Made by a program: the position numbers and the translations under genes. A DNA stretch of 64,000 nt from Camarhynchus parvulus (lineage: Eukaryota; Chordata; Aves; Passeriformes; Thraupidae), in NCBI RefSeq assembly GCF_901933205.1, contig NC_044578.1, positions 14,780,501 to 14,844,500 on the forward strand. Direction: 5' to 3'. The notes below the pieces were generated by a model. The model was not told the origin of the DNA and did not search any database. It saw only the letters and a program-made list of their open reading frames with translations. Below, in pieces: positions 25,158 through 39,795 of the stretch. How positions within the stretch are numbered: position 1 is the first letter of the stretch; each line of letters begins with the position of its first letter.

Positions 25158-26123
25158 AAAAATCTGGGTTTTCCTGCTGAGAGAATTTTTTCCATGTTGC
25201 TCAATCTACGATCATTTTAGTATATTTTTCTGCCTTTCGGATACATGTCAAATATTTGTGTCTGTACAATTTTCATGGTCTCATATCTTGTCTCTTTCTG
25301 TATAAAATGCATGTTGTCAGCTAAGGGGAATGCTTTTTTTTCAGTTTCTTTGTAATTACCAAAAATATTTCTAACCTGTTAAAATATTTTTGTGTTGCTG
25401 GCATGATGTGGTATGGTATTGAAACCTCATTACTTTGCAACAAACCTTCCTGTGCATTGTGTTTACCTTCTGGTAACATTTCTAATAAGAAACCAAACAC
25501 CAACAGAGTGAAGGGGATACTTGCACTGTTGGGTCCAGTGTGACTTTGCATATGAAGATATGCAAAAGTAAATTACACTCTCATGTAGCTAAGAGAGAAA
25601 TATGATCAAATTGTTTCTGCTGGCTTTTCTTCAAGGCAGAAAACCTGTGTGTGTTTTCTAGACAAGCGTTATTTGTACTATGGTCTGGGATCTGGCAGCA
25701 GGGATTCTTGTGCCCTGTGCAAAGTTACTTTGATTTCAGCATCACTCTACCAAGAGACCCCAGCACAGAGGACTACCCCCTTTTAGAGGGCAGTGAACTT
25801 GGGTGCTCAGCAAGGCCTAGATTTGAGGCACTCTGAACTAAAGTTATGGATAGAACCAGAGCAATAAGAGCCAAACTCAGTTACTCTAACAAAGACAGAG
25901 GCTGCAAGGAAGCTTTCCACCAAAAGCAGGTTTCCTAGATGCTGATAGCAGATGGCCCTCCCATCCCATCCCGTCCCACAGGCTGCGGATGTCCGGACAT
26001 TCTGCTCCCAGTGTAACTTGTTCTCACATCACAGAACTTCTGATTTTTTATTTTTAGTAAGTATTACTTGATAAGCTAAGATAAGCATGCTTTTAAATTA
26101 ATTTCAGGCATAAATTATTAATT

Positions 26124-26144
26124 CTGGTCACCAGAGGTGACCAG
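26124..26144. repeat. Inverted repeat with GGTCA/TGACC half-sites
   Basis: ctggtcacc (26124-26132) and ggtgaccag (26136-26144) are exact reverse complements around aga. The outer GGTCA and TGACC resemble nuclear-receptor half-sites but are 7 bp apart, not the 3 bp of a classical estrogen response element. Confidence 0.6.
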
Positions 26145-29100
26145 TACTATCTGAATGTGCCTTGCAATCTATGCTTTTGTATGATGAATTGATGTTCCAG
26201 CTGCATTTTGGTTTTCTATGTTGTACCTATATCCATTGCCTTTATTTTGCTTTTTCGTGGGTTTACATTGACTTTCTCTGTGAAGCCAAAGACACGTGAC
26301 ATTGGTAGTCATGTTTTTAAGATTATCTGCTCAGGAACATCTCCTCAGAGAAGTCTATTTTCACTATTTTGCACATCTGAAAGAACAGCTTGGGACTGAA
26401 GGAGTTTTTGCCTGGACAAGTGTGTGAAGAGAATTGGTTTAGACTAGTACTGAAGAAGGGAACTGTTTGTGAATGGACTCAGATTCATGGAGGTCTGAGA
26501 ATGATAAATGCAAGGCTTCATCCCTCTGGGTCAGTGGTCTGTGGGACAAGACAGAGAGGAGACAGGAGTTGAGGAGACACTGCTGTCTTGAAGTCTGTAT
26601 TTCAGGTCACAGTATTGTCAGGTCAACAAAAGTCACACAATGTGAATGGTGCCAAAGCAGACTTGGTGGCTGTGCATGAATATTTATCCTCTGTCTTTTT
26701 ATTATGAACTTCATTTTGCATTCTGACAGAGCTGTCATTACACACCTGTTTTGAAGACTTACTAGGAAAAAACCCCAAATTTGATTTGTTTTGTAGTACC
26801 CTAGGCAATGAGCCAAAATGTAGGTCTGAGGAAATCTTTGTGTCACCCTCTTGCAATTTTCTTCCAGATCTTCTGTGTTGTACTGTATCCAGCCCTTTCC
26901 AGCTGAGCTGTGGTGACCCTAGACATTGTCCTGAGATATGTTTTGGGGCTGCTCTCTGGGCTCTGGTGCTACTTGTAGCAGCTCTTGAATATCTTCAGCT
27001 GGTTATCAGTTGGAGCTTATAGATGGTGCTTGACCCCTGACTTGTGTCTCACACCCTTGTTTTAGACCCTGGTGCTGACTGGTGGCCCAGACTGCCTTTC
27101 CCCATTCCCTTGAGTTTATAGGTAGTTCTTTGGCATGTATCCAAACCTAATGCAGCATAGAGGGAAAGGTCTTCAGGTTCCCAGAGTGTGTACACACATG
27201 TGGTCAAAGCCCCAGCTCATTAAATTAGTATGTGCAGTGGAGAGCAGCTACTGATTTATGTTTTCATCTATGCAAGGTAAATTGGATTGAAACTTCACAC
27301 TGTTTAAAAAGGAGAGCTGAGATCTTTGCTTACCTTTGAGTTCTAAATTAGCAGGCACATGGCTAAGCTTCACGGACCTGAAGAAGCTGGTTCTGAGTTA
27401 ATATGATGCCCATACTGTTGATTTCACTGGACCCTTTTGTATCAGAAACCACATGTACACAGCCTCACATTGTGAAGCAAGATTAATTTAGCTGTTGGCA
27501 AATTATGTGCTGTATAAGAATGTTCTGTGAATGACTTTTATTGCAAATTCTACTGCTTAATTTTTGCAATGCAAAGTACCAGTAACAGGAACTACTGGTT
27601 TCAGCTGAACTTTACAGAAATGTGACTGACAAGGCAGCCAAAATGAGATAAATGGTGGAAAACTAAACAACATAAGGCCCACTGAGTCAGATATTAAGGG
27701 CCTCAATGTAAATGCTAACATGGAAGATGAAGTTAATAGCAAAAGTTTTAGAGCTTCAGAACCCCTAAAAATACAGAAGGCGTGGCCTCTAAACAAAATG
27801 TGTATTTGTGATTCTCAGCTATAATTATAGGGAGCAACACAGGGGTGACTACTGAGAATATTTCCATGTTTCAGTTTAATATGTTATTTTAATGTTTCTA
27901 AAATCTCTTCACTTTTAGAACCAAAATTCTTGTTCTCTCTCTCTTTGATTTGTTGTAGGAGTAGCTGAAGTGAAACAAACTTCCCATGATCTACCTACCT
28001 TGAAGAACAGAACCACTCTGGTAGGAGTAAATTATTGGTATGGAAACTTAGTTTTTGGTGTGCTTCCTAACCCTACCAATTCAATACCCTTGATGCAAGT
28101 GTTCCTTACTCATATCAGTGAGATGGAGAAAGATGGCATTTTCTTGCTTTCTGTATTGCTGATGATAACTTTTTCCTTGAGTTTTATTCAACCTTAAGAT
28201 TATATTGGTTCCAGTCTTCGTGTTTATGTGTTCACTTAGTCCAAACAAATATCTTCACCAGTGCCTTTAGACACCCTTTACTAGCTGAAAACCATACCAC
28301 ATTTTGCTGCTTGCTCTGGTCCCTCCCCATATCTGTGCCATCAGAAGAGGCCAAGCAAGCATTCCCTAATGCATTACAAGTAAAGCCAGCCTGGTTAGCT
28401 CATATCCATGTTCATCACCAGGTGAAATGACTCTGGCTGCCTTAGCTTAAACAGATTAGGTGATTTGTGATCCCTTTTGTTAATGGAGCAGTATGTTGGG
28501 TTCTTGGAAGACAGCAATAAGTGCTATAAACAGTGCTGTCATCTCCCAGAGGAGCTTTCCTATAGTCTCAGGTTTTCACAGCACTTCCATCCTTGAACCC
28601 AGTCTTGCACCCCTCAACTTCCATGTTTTTTCTATGGATGTTGCCTTTATTTTTACTTTAGCTGCCAGAACTAAAGATATATTTTGACATTTTAAATGAG
28701 TCTTCTCTGTTCAGCTTGCTCTGCCTTTTTTAATTAAACTGGGGTCTTCATATTAGGCTCCTTCAGTTCATCTCTTCCAGTTTCAGCTCTTACTTTCCAT
28801 TTGCCTTCTTTATACTTTGCCATCCTTGAACTGCACTGAACTCTTCCTCATTTCACATCTTCCCATACAATATTCAGATCTGCTATTCCTCTGTCTAATT
28901 TTACCATGGCTGATGTGAAAATCATCTTTGCTAGAGAAGCAGCAGTGAGGAGACAAACCTTTCTTCTCTTTGCCACATTCGTTCTCACTCTTACATAAAA
29001 TCCCGGCTGAAAAAAGGGCATTCTCTTCTGTGATCATAACTTCACATTCCTCTTTTTCCTGCTACTCTTCCATTTGGAAAACATTTTAATACATTCTCAT

Positions 29101-32100
29101 CCATGAAAACTATAGTGTTTATGTTTGCAATTTTTCAATGTGCTTGGAGTTGGTGTTTTTCAGATGAACGGTGTATTAAGATTTAATCTGAACCTAGTCA
29201 GATAATATTGACCTGCAATGAAAAAGCTGTATGAATGAGATAGCAGCAGACAGCTAAAAGTGCTGAATGCCAATTGCTGACTGAAAAATGATACCCAGAA
29301 TTTGGTGGTGGAGAGTAGATGGGACATTTATGAATGGAAAAGCTTTCTGATTGCTTAAATGTTGTGATTTTTTTTTCTAAGTTTCTCTGTTTTTTCCAAT
29401 GTTTGCCAAAATTTGCCTGTGCCTGTAGGGTGGTACAGCTGCAGGCTTCCAGGAGGTGCTTATCCCTCTGCAGGCTACCACATCATGATATCAACTTGAA
29501 GGCCTCTCTGTTTTGCCACAGTAGACTTCCCCAAAATTAAAACAAAGAACTGAGTCTAAGACTATGGATTCCTGATGCATCTCTGTGCGCCCATTTCAGC
29601 TGTATTTCCCACTGTTCACTGTTAGCAGTCATCAGGAAACATGCATTTTGGTTCCAAAATCAGGATCTCCTGAAACAAATCCCTAGGTGTTACAGTATTG
29701 CCACATTGTGTTAGGGCCACAAACGAGGAGTTAGTCCTTGCCCAAAGCAGATTTTAATCCAGGTCATGTATATGAAAGAGAGGCAAGGGAAGTTGATTCT
29801 GCATATATCTCAGTTGCCTGGGTAAAATGTGGTGAGTTATTGTAGCAAATATATTCTAAACCCTCCCCTTCAGTTTTTCACAAATTCCAAATGTGGATGC
29901 TGCTCTGAATTAGAAGAAACAATTAATATGCCTTTCTGAATGCATTTGAAATGAAATAAGTTACTGTAATTTCCCTGGGCAAGCCAGATCTTTGGAGGGG
30001 GCAAAAGTTGCAAATGGAAAAACAAACAAACAAATGAGTGAGTAAATGGGATGTGCTGCCAGAAAATCAGAAACAAGCCTGGTAGAAGGGGGAGGGAAAA
30101 GCTCTTGTCTGCCCTGGGACAATTTGTAGAAACTAAAATGTGGGAGAGAGTTGAAATGAACAGGAGAAAAAAATTCCACTGCCTTTTTTTTTTTTAATCC
30201 AGATAATCATGTTAGCAGGACCCATGATGCTGCTATGAAAGACGACTGACTTCAGGCCTTTGAAAAAGAAAATAGAAATTTCCAATTTTGTGGTTCAGGT
30301 TTTTCCTTTACAGGGAGAAGGAAACCAGGAGGTGAGTGCCTTGGTTGCAACTGTAAAGGGGAAGACTGAATAACAGTGCCAGATGCCCCAAATTAAGAGT
30401 GAGTGAGAAAAGCCTGATTGTCTTTCTTGCCTTCCAAATCTTAGACCAGCAAGAAATGGAGCCATGGTTTAGGTCAGTGTGTGCAGGTACAGAGCATGCT
30501 TCACCTCCGTTGAACTGGGGATGGGGAAGCAAAGGGAAGAGTGCTGCAGAGCTGCTGGTTGCCTGCTCTCTGAAGGCTTCCTGTTAGGGAGAATCCACAG
30601 TATCAGAGCTGCTCAGAGCTGCTGAGGCATGCAGAGGAGCTGCAGATGGGGCTGAGAGTACAGCTTGATACTTCTCTATTCAGTCACCAGGTACAGCATT
30701 ATCAAATGCTCACTAGAGGTGGGTACCAAGACTGCTAGAAGGGCTGAAGGCAAAGCAGGAGGTCTGCTTTTAATGAAAAGGTAGTTTACATGCAGCATTT
30801 TTCTTACTATAATGGTAAAATGGATATGAAACAGTTACACTCCAGACCCTTACTTTTTTTTTAGTGCTTTCTTTTTTTCAGAACATTGAAAACAAAACAA
30901 GCAAAAAGAGGGGAGGGAACAAAAAAGGAAAAAGAAAACTCCCTTCAGACAACAATCACCTTTTGAGTTAAATTCTCATGCTTGGTCTTAGCCCAGAGGG
31001 ATTTGTCTTGAGTGAAGTTCGAAGAAAATCCTTTCAGCAGTTTCTGAGTTACTTAAATGTAACCATGGAAGTTTGGATTCAGATGCTTTTTTTTACTTAT
31101 ATAACTCAAAAATAGCTTTGCTTTAAAACTTTTAAATTAACCCTCCTTAACTTTTGAACTTGTCACCTATCCTACTGTATGGCTTATAAAATTTTAAGGC
31201 TAATAGTGTAACAAACTCAAATAATGATACTGCAGATGTTCAAATGAATCTTGGGGGAAATAAATTATAGGAGTTACAGTGGGTTGTTACTGAAGAAAGA
31301 GCGGCTGCATGCCTTACACCATGTGTTCTTTCTGGTCTGAAAAAGGCTTTTTTTTCTACTGTTAAGAAGTGTAAGTGTTCTGGGTGTGGATTTTAATACT
31401 TGGTTGCACATACAAAATTAAGCATATAAGTCCTGTTCCTTTTTTTCCTCCTGATAGCCCTGATTTAGACTTGTCAAAACATTTTCTTAAATTTTCCTGC
31501 TCTCTTTTTAACACAATCCCAATCAGCAGGCCACTTAAATGTCTCCTAAATATTTATGGACTTCAAAGTCACTGAAATGCTCTGTGATTCTCTTACTGTT
31601 ATTATTTTATTGCCAGCAGATTGAGGCAATAAGAGGTGAAGTGTCTTGGTAAGTAATGTTTTTTTTCCATTTTCTTTGTCCGATCCTCCTGTTGCTCTCT
31701 GATGTTTCTTCCTCTTTGTCTTCTTTCCAACATTTCTGCCTCACTTACTAGTCCCATTCTCACTGTCTCCTATCTATCTTTCAACCATCTTTCTCCATTT
31801 ATTCTTCTCCAACAATTGCACTGAAGAGAGCCCATGATAGAAATTATTTTTACTTTGGCAGCCACTTTTTACTTTTATCTTTTCCCTGAATGTCTGGGAT
31901 GGGTCCAGGCAGCTCTCCCCACTTTCATCATCTCTCTTCAGATCCCTCGTGATCCTGAGCTCTAGTCAGCAATCTGATGTCTGCCATGAGAGCACCACCC
32001 ATTATCCAAAGCCACAATCAGACTAAGGTGTTGTAACGCTGTGTGTTGCTTTACTTACTTACCACGCTTGCTCTGCCGCTTTCTAGGAACTGCACACCTG

Positions 32101-33230
32101 TGCCAGGTTTTTCTCACAGAATAATAATGACAGCACTGTCGCCTTTTGCACGTCTCTCCTTGCTCCTGTGCCCATCTTCCTCTGCTGAGCTTTGTGGTTC
32201 AGTCTCCTGGCTGGTGCAGTTTAGCCAGGATATGGGAGACTTGTATTTAGGCTCTGCCTGAGGCAATTTGAACTTGAATCTCTTGCCCCTTGAATTTGCA
32301 CCCTACCCAAGAGATTATCAACTCTTCTGTGAGGAGGGTGACCTGAATCCTTTCTTTGAGTGGGAAAGCTTGAGCTTGACTTTTCAGTCTTGTAGTGGAG
32401 ACACTTGCCTGGGTGGGGAAACCACGTCTGCCAGGGCCTGCCCCAGTCAATACTTAAATCCAAGTATGGAGGTATTCCCTGGAAGACAGTAGCAAACCCC
32501 AGGTTTCTTGCTCTCAGTAGTGCTTTGACAACAACCATACAGAACAATCAATTTAATCCATTTAATCGTTCCATACAAGCTGGAACAGCTCCAACAGGAT
32601 GGACTGGAGAAAGACCCTGCTCAACAAGATCCCTTTAGAACTGTACTGAGCTCACTTGGCTTCTATGTGTCAGTTCCCTCACACCCCAGAGCAGCCATGG
32701 AGCTGCCTTAGCACCACTGATTGACATGGGACTGGGGAGTGAGGACGTGTGGAGACTGGAAGGGAGGGAAGGGAAGTGTTCTCTTCCACTCTGTTATCCA
32801 TGGTGGCAGGTTTGTAGCTGTAGCTGAAACACACATCTGCCAGTGCTGCCTCAGTTCCCATTCTGGATACGAGTGGCAGCAAATATGTGGTGGAGGGAAA
32901 AGAATTCTATTAAAAGACAGGGCAGCATGCTGGAGCATTACAAGGCAAATTGCTTTTAAAGGTGGAAATACAATAAAAATAGACTAAAGAGTCTTAAAAT
33001 ACAAAATCAATGCCAAAACAGAGAAACTCAGAATGACTTCCAGAACTCAGCTATAGGCAGTTGTCCCCCAGTATAAGCCAGATACTGTCAGTGTGTGGGA
33101 GACATCCAGGAATTTTCTCTCCTACAAAAATATTAGGGACATTATATGTTTTAACTGTAATGGAAAAGTAGAGCTCTAGTGCTCAGTTCCAAAGAAGAGC
33201 ACTAACCATTAGAAGTGATGTGGTACAGGG

Positions 33231-33253
33231 TGTGTGTGTGTGTGTGTGTGTGT
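33231..33253. repeat. (TG)n microsatellite
   Basis: An uninterrupted TG run of 23 bp. Confidence 0.97.
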
Positions 33254-33589
33254 CTGCTCCTTTTCTCCTCGAGATTCTATAGCTTCCTTCATTCTTCGCT
33301 TCTCTCATATTACAGAAAGAAGGTAATTTTTCCTGGCCATTTACTAAAGCTCATTAAAGACTGAAGAGAACAAACAATGCTATTCCTTAGAGACTACCAT
33401 TCAAAGTCATTCTACAATTCTCTGTTCTAATACTTGAGACAAATTAATTATTCCTTAGTGAAAAGTGTATAATTCCTATTCTTCATTTTTGGGGTGGGGA
33501 GTGGGGAATAATAATAGGAAGTTTATATCTGAGTCAAAAGCTGTCTGAGCTGAAGGGAAATGAGAAAAAATGTGTGTTCCAAGAAGAGT

Positions 33590-33830
33590 AAAAGCAATTA
33601 CTCTAATAATAATTCTAGGGATATTAATGTCTTTTTAAAGTAAATTGCTTTCAAATAAACACCAAAGTTGAAGGCATAGGAAAGGCTGGTTTATTTATTA
33701 ATCATTCCAAAAGTGCATTTTTCTAAATGAACAAGTGCGTGAGCAACTTCGCTGGCACATATTAAATTTAGTTAAACGGCAACTTGTAAATATCTAAAAA
33801 CTTCTGTAACCAGAGACTAATTTGTTTAAC
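33590..33830. promoter_or_regulatory. Candidate conserved non-coding element
   Basis: A repeat-free AT-rich block with closely spaced homeodomain-like cores (taataataatt, attaatg, ttattaatc, ttaaattta). It lies about 9 kb upstream of the LMO4 promoter. The call rests on motif density only. Confidence 0.25.
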
Positions 33831-34319
33831 GTGTTGAAAATGTTCTGTGGATGTGAGGAGCTACATATTAAACTTCAAAGCAAAATGCTCCAGAGATTAC
33901 ACCATCTTAAAGACTGCATATTGGAAAGGCCTTTATACATTAAACATAAAGGACTTTTAATTCTCTTCTATTTTGAATACTTGTCAATCTGTGTGACTCA
34001 TGCTTAAGATTGTAAACTATCATTTTAAGGTGTGATGTCCAAGTTGAGACCTGGACCATGATTTGCAAGGGGCTAGCTTTTCTCTTTCATCTCTATTAAT
34101 TAATCCTGTTTCAGTTTGCCCAGCGTACACTTCTGTTGACATCACCTTTTCCATATACTTTAAAGAGTCCCCAGAGACATCTACTGCAGAACAAAAACTG
34201 GACAGAGAATACATTTGGAAACCATTTTATTTCTCAATTACCAACCAAAACGTATGGAAAAGATTTACACTCTGTCTGATTTACACAATAATTATACTTT
34301 GAAAGCTTAGAAATAAATG

Positions 34320-34520
34320 GCTTGATCCCTGAAATCATTAGTTACTATACCAAATGTAATTGGTGTAAACTAATGAGTTTACTGGATGGCTGACCCTTAA
34401 TTACTGATTATAGTTAAACTCTAGCCAATCAAAATTTCGTTTACTTATAAAAGTACAGTGTAGTATTAACAAGCATTACATTTCCAAGCAAGCAGCTTTA
34501 TGATTAGTTGTAGCACACAA
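34320..34520. promoter_or_regulatory. Candidate conserved non-coding element
   Basis: Dense TAAT/ATTA cores (attagtta, gtaattgg, ctaatgag, ttaattac), a CCAAT on the + strand (gccaatcaaaa near 34425) and a TATA-like 'cttataaaag' near 34445. It could be an enhancer or a weak promoter for a non-coding RNA. Conservation is untested. Confidence 0.28.
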
Positions 34521-37500
34521 CTCAAGCCTGTTCAGGGCTATCAAAAGCAGCTTTTTAATAACAGTGCACTAAGCAACCATCATTCTCTTACCTCAGCTTG
34601 TATCAGACAAACAGAAAGAAACCACATAATTAATCATCTCATGCAATAGAAATAAAGCATCTGGGCCAGATCCAGGTGGGATATACACAGCCTCCTTAGT
34701 TCAAAGAGCTGCAAGAGGCTGGGGATCTGCCTTAGGATAGGATAACTGACAAGGGGAATTCTGTCTCTCTTGGGGGAGCAGTATGGGGTATGGAAATGAA
34801 ATACTGATTGATTGTGTGCAGTCCCATGTGATGTGGAGAAACCTATCAACAAAATAGGTTTAATAATTCCTTAAACTGAGGAGGATTTCTTGGGCAGATT
34901 CAGGATGTGGTGATAGGACGTACGATTACTGTACTGGCAATCTCAAAAATCCAGAAGTCAAGACTCCTCACTATTTATTAGATCAAATGGAGAATATTTT
35001 TTTTTAAATAAAATACTAAATGGGAACAAATTATTTTCATTTGTCTCTGGTTGACGTTTAAGAACTAATGTTTTGCCTAACCAGGAAGACTCAGAATTGC
35101 TACTAAAAAAGTTGAAATCAGATTTCTATTTAGACCATGATTCCAAAGTTGGAACTTTAAACAGGTACACCAAATATTTTAATAAAATCATAAGACTTTA
35201 CAATGCTTACAGTCACATCCTTAAAGGTACTTAGGTAAATGACTCCAGTGATTTAAGGGTGTGGAAATTCTCCATCTCCAAGATCATTCCTGTGAATCCT
35301 AAACTTCAGATAGGAGATTGATACCAGAAGTCACAAGCAGAAGATCAGGTGCTATGGAAGGATATGTATTTGCTGGAGCTCTGCACTGTGTGATGACCCA
35401 ACAGATCTCACAGCTGCAAGGGTTAATTCTGTCATGATTGCAGGTCTCTCCCATTTTTGTTTTTCTCTATGAACCTTACCTGATTGGAACAGGTACTGTA
35501 ACACTTGCCCACTTGTTAGTATAAACATTTTCTTAAAACTCAGAAATTTAAGAATGAAGTAGTTCTCAGAATATCTGCACATGGGTTAAAGTGAAATTTT
35601 TGTATTTACTGAACTCCTGTTTGTGAGATGTGTCTGGGGTCAAGAAAAGGTTAAAGTTGTTTACTGCCTTCAAGCTCTGGTCTTAGAAGTTAATTCAGAA
35701 CTTTGCTTTGAGCAGCTACAGAGAGTAGTAAGTCCTTGCAACAGTGAATTGCTGGTTTGATGTCAAGGTCCTTGGGCCTTAAACATAAAATTAGTTTGTT
35801 TCTTAAGGAAACCCTAGCAGGGACTTTATGCTTATATAAAGTCATTATACTGTTTTACAACACAACTTTAAAGATGCTTCAGAATGATCAGAGTTTGTAG
35901 GAAGGGATCATGTTTTTTATTATTTGTGGAATATCCTCAAGCTGTCATAGCTACAGCACTGCCATTTGGAATAGCTGCTCCACAGTTCAAAAGAAAAGAC
36001 AAAGGATTTGTTGAAGCCTAAGTCAGGCAATTAGGGCATATCTGTCCAGAGAAAGCCCATTGAATTGAATGGATTCCATGTACTTCCTGACAACTGACTC
36101 CAGTTTTGTAGGAGCTGTATATTTGTGGCAATCAAGGTGTTTTATTACAATTCCACAGGAGCAGATAGAGGGCCTATGAAGCTCTACAAGCTCTGCTTTT
36201 CACAGTTCTCTGTTGGAGAATTCAGCGGTGAGTAATTTTGAAAGTCATGGAAAAGGAAGAAGGCAAATTTTCCAAAATCTCGAGATCCTGTGAATGCAAA
36301 GACAAAGGAAACACTAGACTACACAAAAACTTTCCCGTCCACCCTCTGCACAGCAGCGCTGGTAAGAACAATCCTGCCATTTCTAATTTGCTAACAGTGA
36401 GACAACACCCTCCAATGCAGAAGGGAGACAAGGAACCATTGATTTAGGAGGAGGGGAACACACTACAGACAGGTTCACTGTCTCCAGGCTGCCATCCCTG
36501 CAGCATGGAGGAAAGGACAGGCCTCTGCTATGACTGGTGGAACAAGCACTGAAGGGCCCCACTCTCCTCCTTTCCTGTGAACCCTGTATAACTCTTTCTG
36601 TGGAAGAAAGCATCAAGCCCCATCTTGTTCATGGAAATACAACATATTTGAAAGCCATAGTTAATGGATAAACTGTTTTCTGATTGGATGAGCCACACAA
36701 TAAATCTCTTCCCAAGCCAAGTGCAATGCAGCTTATTCAGTTACGGTGAAATGAGCCACTGTCACTTTGCTGCACTTGCATACATCAGGCAAAATGCTTC
36801 CATCTTCATCAGTCTCTTAGTGAAATAGAAATAAAACAATTTTAACAGAATGGTGTCACTGGATCTGTGGCACCTGCTTTAAAAATAAATCTCTTAGCTT
36901 TGTCTTCACTATTACTTTCAATAAATGTCCTAGCATTGCCACAGCATTTATCTAGCAGCAGGAAACCATTATCCTATGACAACAATCTATTCCATTAACA
37001 TTAGCTCTTAATTGTAAGATTGTTTATAAGACAGCAAAAGCTACTGAATCATACTAGAATGATAAAAAGAGTTATGGTCATGGAGTATAGTAGTCCCTCC
37101 AGTTATGAAAAATAACCTAAGAGCAGAAAGCTATATTTTTATATTAAAAATAATGTAATATTCTTACACAATATAATATTTTAAACAAATTGATTATATC
37201 AGGAAGGTAGCTATTAAAGAGTTAATGTTAAAAACTGTTACTAAGAAACTCTTTCTTTGATAAGGGTATGGCTGAAAAACGAAATAGAAAGCTTAGAAAC
37301 ACTTCCTCTTGCTTTTAGCAATGCTGCACTGAGTGAGAGAAATCATAATAACAGAAACACATTTGTCTGGTGGATGAACAGAAGAAATGTTGCAGAATTG
37401 AGATACCAAGAACCTCACTGCAGACTAGAAGGAGAACTGTCATTCTGATTGTTTGCCATTATTGTTTCATGTCCAGTTAAGTGAACTTAAAGTGACAGTT

Positions 37501-39723
37501 GTGTCATAACTGCTGGCATCTATGTAAATTTCAAATCAAATATGATAGAGGCATTTCTGTCAGACAGAAGTCACCAGGCTGCTCTTCCTCTTCATTTTTG
37601 TAACCCTCCATTTTCTCATGCCATTGCTGGTAGCCCTTAAATTAAAAAGACAACTTCAACAGGGATCTCTGTGATGTGTGTATTTCAGTGCTCAGCCTGT
37701 ACCTTGCTTTCACTCAGCTTTTTGAAACAATGCCCAGTGTCAAATTTCCACCAGAAACAGTCACCACAAACATCTAGATGGATTAGTAAACCTGTGCCTT
37801 CCATTAATGATGTATCATACAACAAGACCCGCTGAAGTTCCAGGTTGAGAACATCCCCTGAAGACCTACAGAGAAAACAGCTCGAGCAAATGTTCCTCCA
37901 TTGGTTTACTGCAGCCCAAGCCAGATGTCTTCTCTGTGGATAGGAGCAAAATAGGCAGAAAACATTGGTCATGGACCTTTCTGTGCATTACAGCATTGTT
38001 CAGAGATCATGGGAACTTCATCAACATATCAGACATACTCCTCCACTGCAATGAGTTACATGTAAATAATTTCTTGGATACACTCAGATATTCTAATTAC
38101 ACAGGATTTCCTACTGTACACACATCTTTGAAAATAATTTCAATGCAATTATAAAGGTATTTTGTGTGGACAACACCATGAAAAAATATTAAATGTGCTA
38201 TTTATTCATTCAGAGATAATATACTATTTTTTCTGCATATTTAAAGTTACTTGGCTAATTAATTAGATAATACATGCTAGAGTTAAGTTTTCATTTTTCA
38301 TTGCAACACATGACATAAATGATAGTGTTATAAACATGTACCTCTGCATTAGGTAAGTGCATTTTGATCAGCTGATTGAGTCAGATTTTTATTTTTGTAA
38401 TTCCTTTCCAGTTGATCTTTTTTATACTGTAAATTTAAAGTAGCTTGGTGACTTTACCTATGATTTGGGCCTTCCAAACAGCACCAAATTGTGCTTTCCC
38501 ACCCTTCCATATGTTACAGTGACTAGTGAAGAGAGGCAACATATTAATGCCAGTCCTAGAAAAGTATCTGTGAAGAAAACACTTTTTTACCCCAAAAGGT
38601 AAGTTCTGTATGAGTTTATATTAGGTATTTGTCAAAGGACTTTTTTCCCTGTTAAAGATGGAGACATATGAATCATAAAAATATTCATATTTGAGACAAA
38701 ATATCACTACAGATATGTCACCACAAAAATCAATTGTCAGGATATGTTTAAGAGTAGCAAATCAGTGTTAACTGATTTGCCATAAAAATTCCTATAGACT
38801 ATGAGATGTAAAGCTCTCTTTCAAAATTCACATAGTACTTCCAATTTTTTTTTAATGTAGTGAACTTGTTATTACACACACATATTCTAGAGGCCTTTCA
38901 AGAGTTTTAATTTTAAACAAAAATTATATGTAATGTCAAAGTCTGATATCTTGCCTGTAGTCACAGAACCCACTTGCAGGACTTGCTGCTGCTGCTGGCT
39001 TGTGGTAATGTATCAATTTCTCCTGACAGAAATGTGCACAGGACAAATTGGTGAAGCAATTTCAGCCATATGACGTCATTACAAATACAGCCTTAGCTCT
39101 TCCAAAAGTGGACTTTATTGTTAATATAAATATATATCTGTAATTACTGACATTTATATTATTTGGCTCCTGTCCTAAGTTATAGATACAGTGATGATAA
39201 AAGGTCTTGCAAGCCCTTACCTAAGCAAACTGTGCTTACTAATTACCTCCCATGGTTCTGGGTTCCTGTAAATAAAGTTACTCATATATTTATAAGCAAG
39301 TCAAAATCTATACACACATTTCTAAACGTAACTTATCTTACTCTTTTGGGCAAACAGTACCGTCTACTGCTTCGAAAAGAATGCTAAGAGTGAAGGCATC
39401 CAGGATTCTTCCCAGCTTCTGCCAGGATGTGACTCTGCCATATCACTGGATATCCAACTAAATATCCAGTCACATTTTTAAATTGATTGAGGCCTGAAGC
39501 AGAAGATCCTATGTGAGTAAAAGGATGCATTACTTTAAAGTAAGGAATGGCTGTTGATTTTTCATCACTGTTTCTGGACAGACTGGGGTCAGAGGGTTTG
39601 TTTTAGAAGTTTGTTTGTTCAAAAGGTGTAGCTTGCAAGACACGTGGATCAGCAAAGTGCCACATGGAAGATCTCAAAGCAGCAGCCTCAACATTTCTCC
39701 CTAATGTGAAAAGGAAAAGAAAG

Positions 39724-39795
39724 TCCCTTAGGTATGCACTATTCAGGGAGAGAACCTAGAGGTCCCATAGGGATGCAGTATTTAGGGAGAGAACC
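39724..39795. repeat. Imperfect direct repeat, period 39 bp
   Basis: Two 33-bp copies, 39724-39756 and 39763-39795, share the tccc start, atgca, and the agggagagaacc end. The copies differ at several bases, so the duplication is not recent. Confidence 0.85.
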
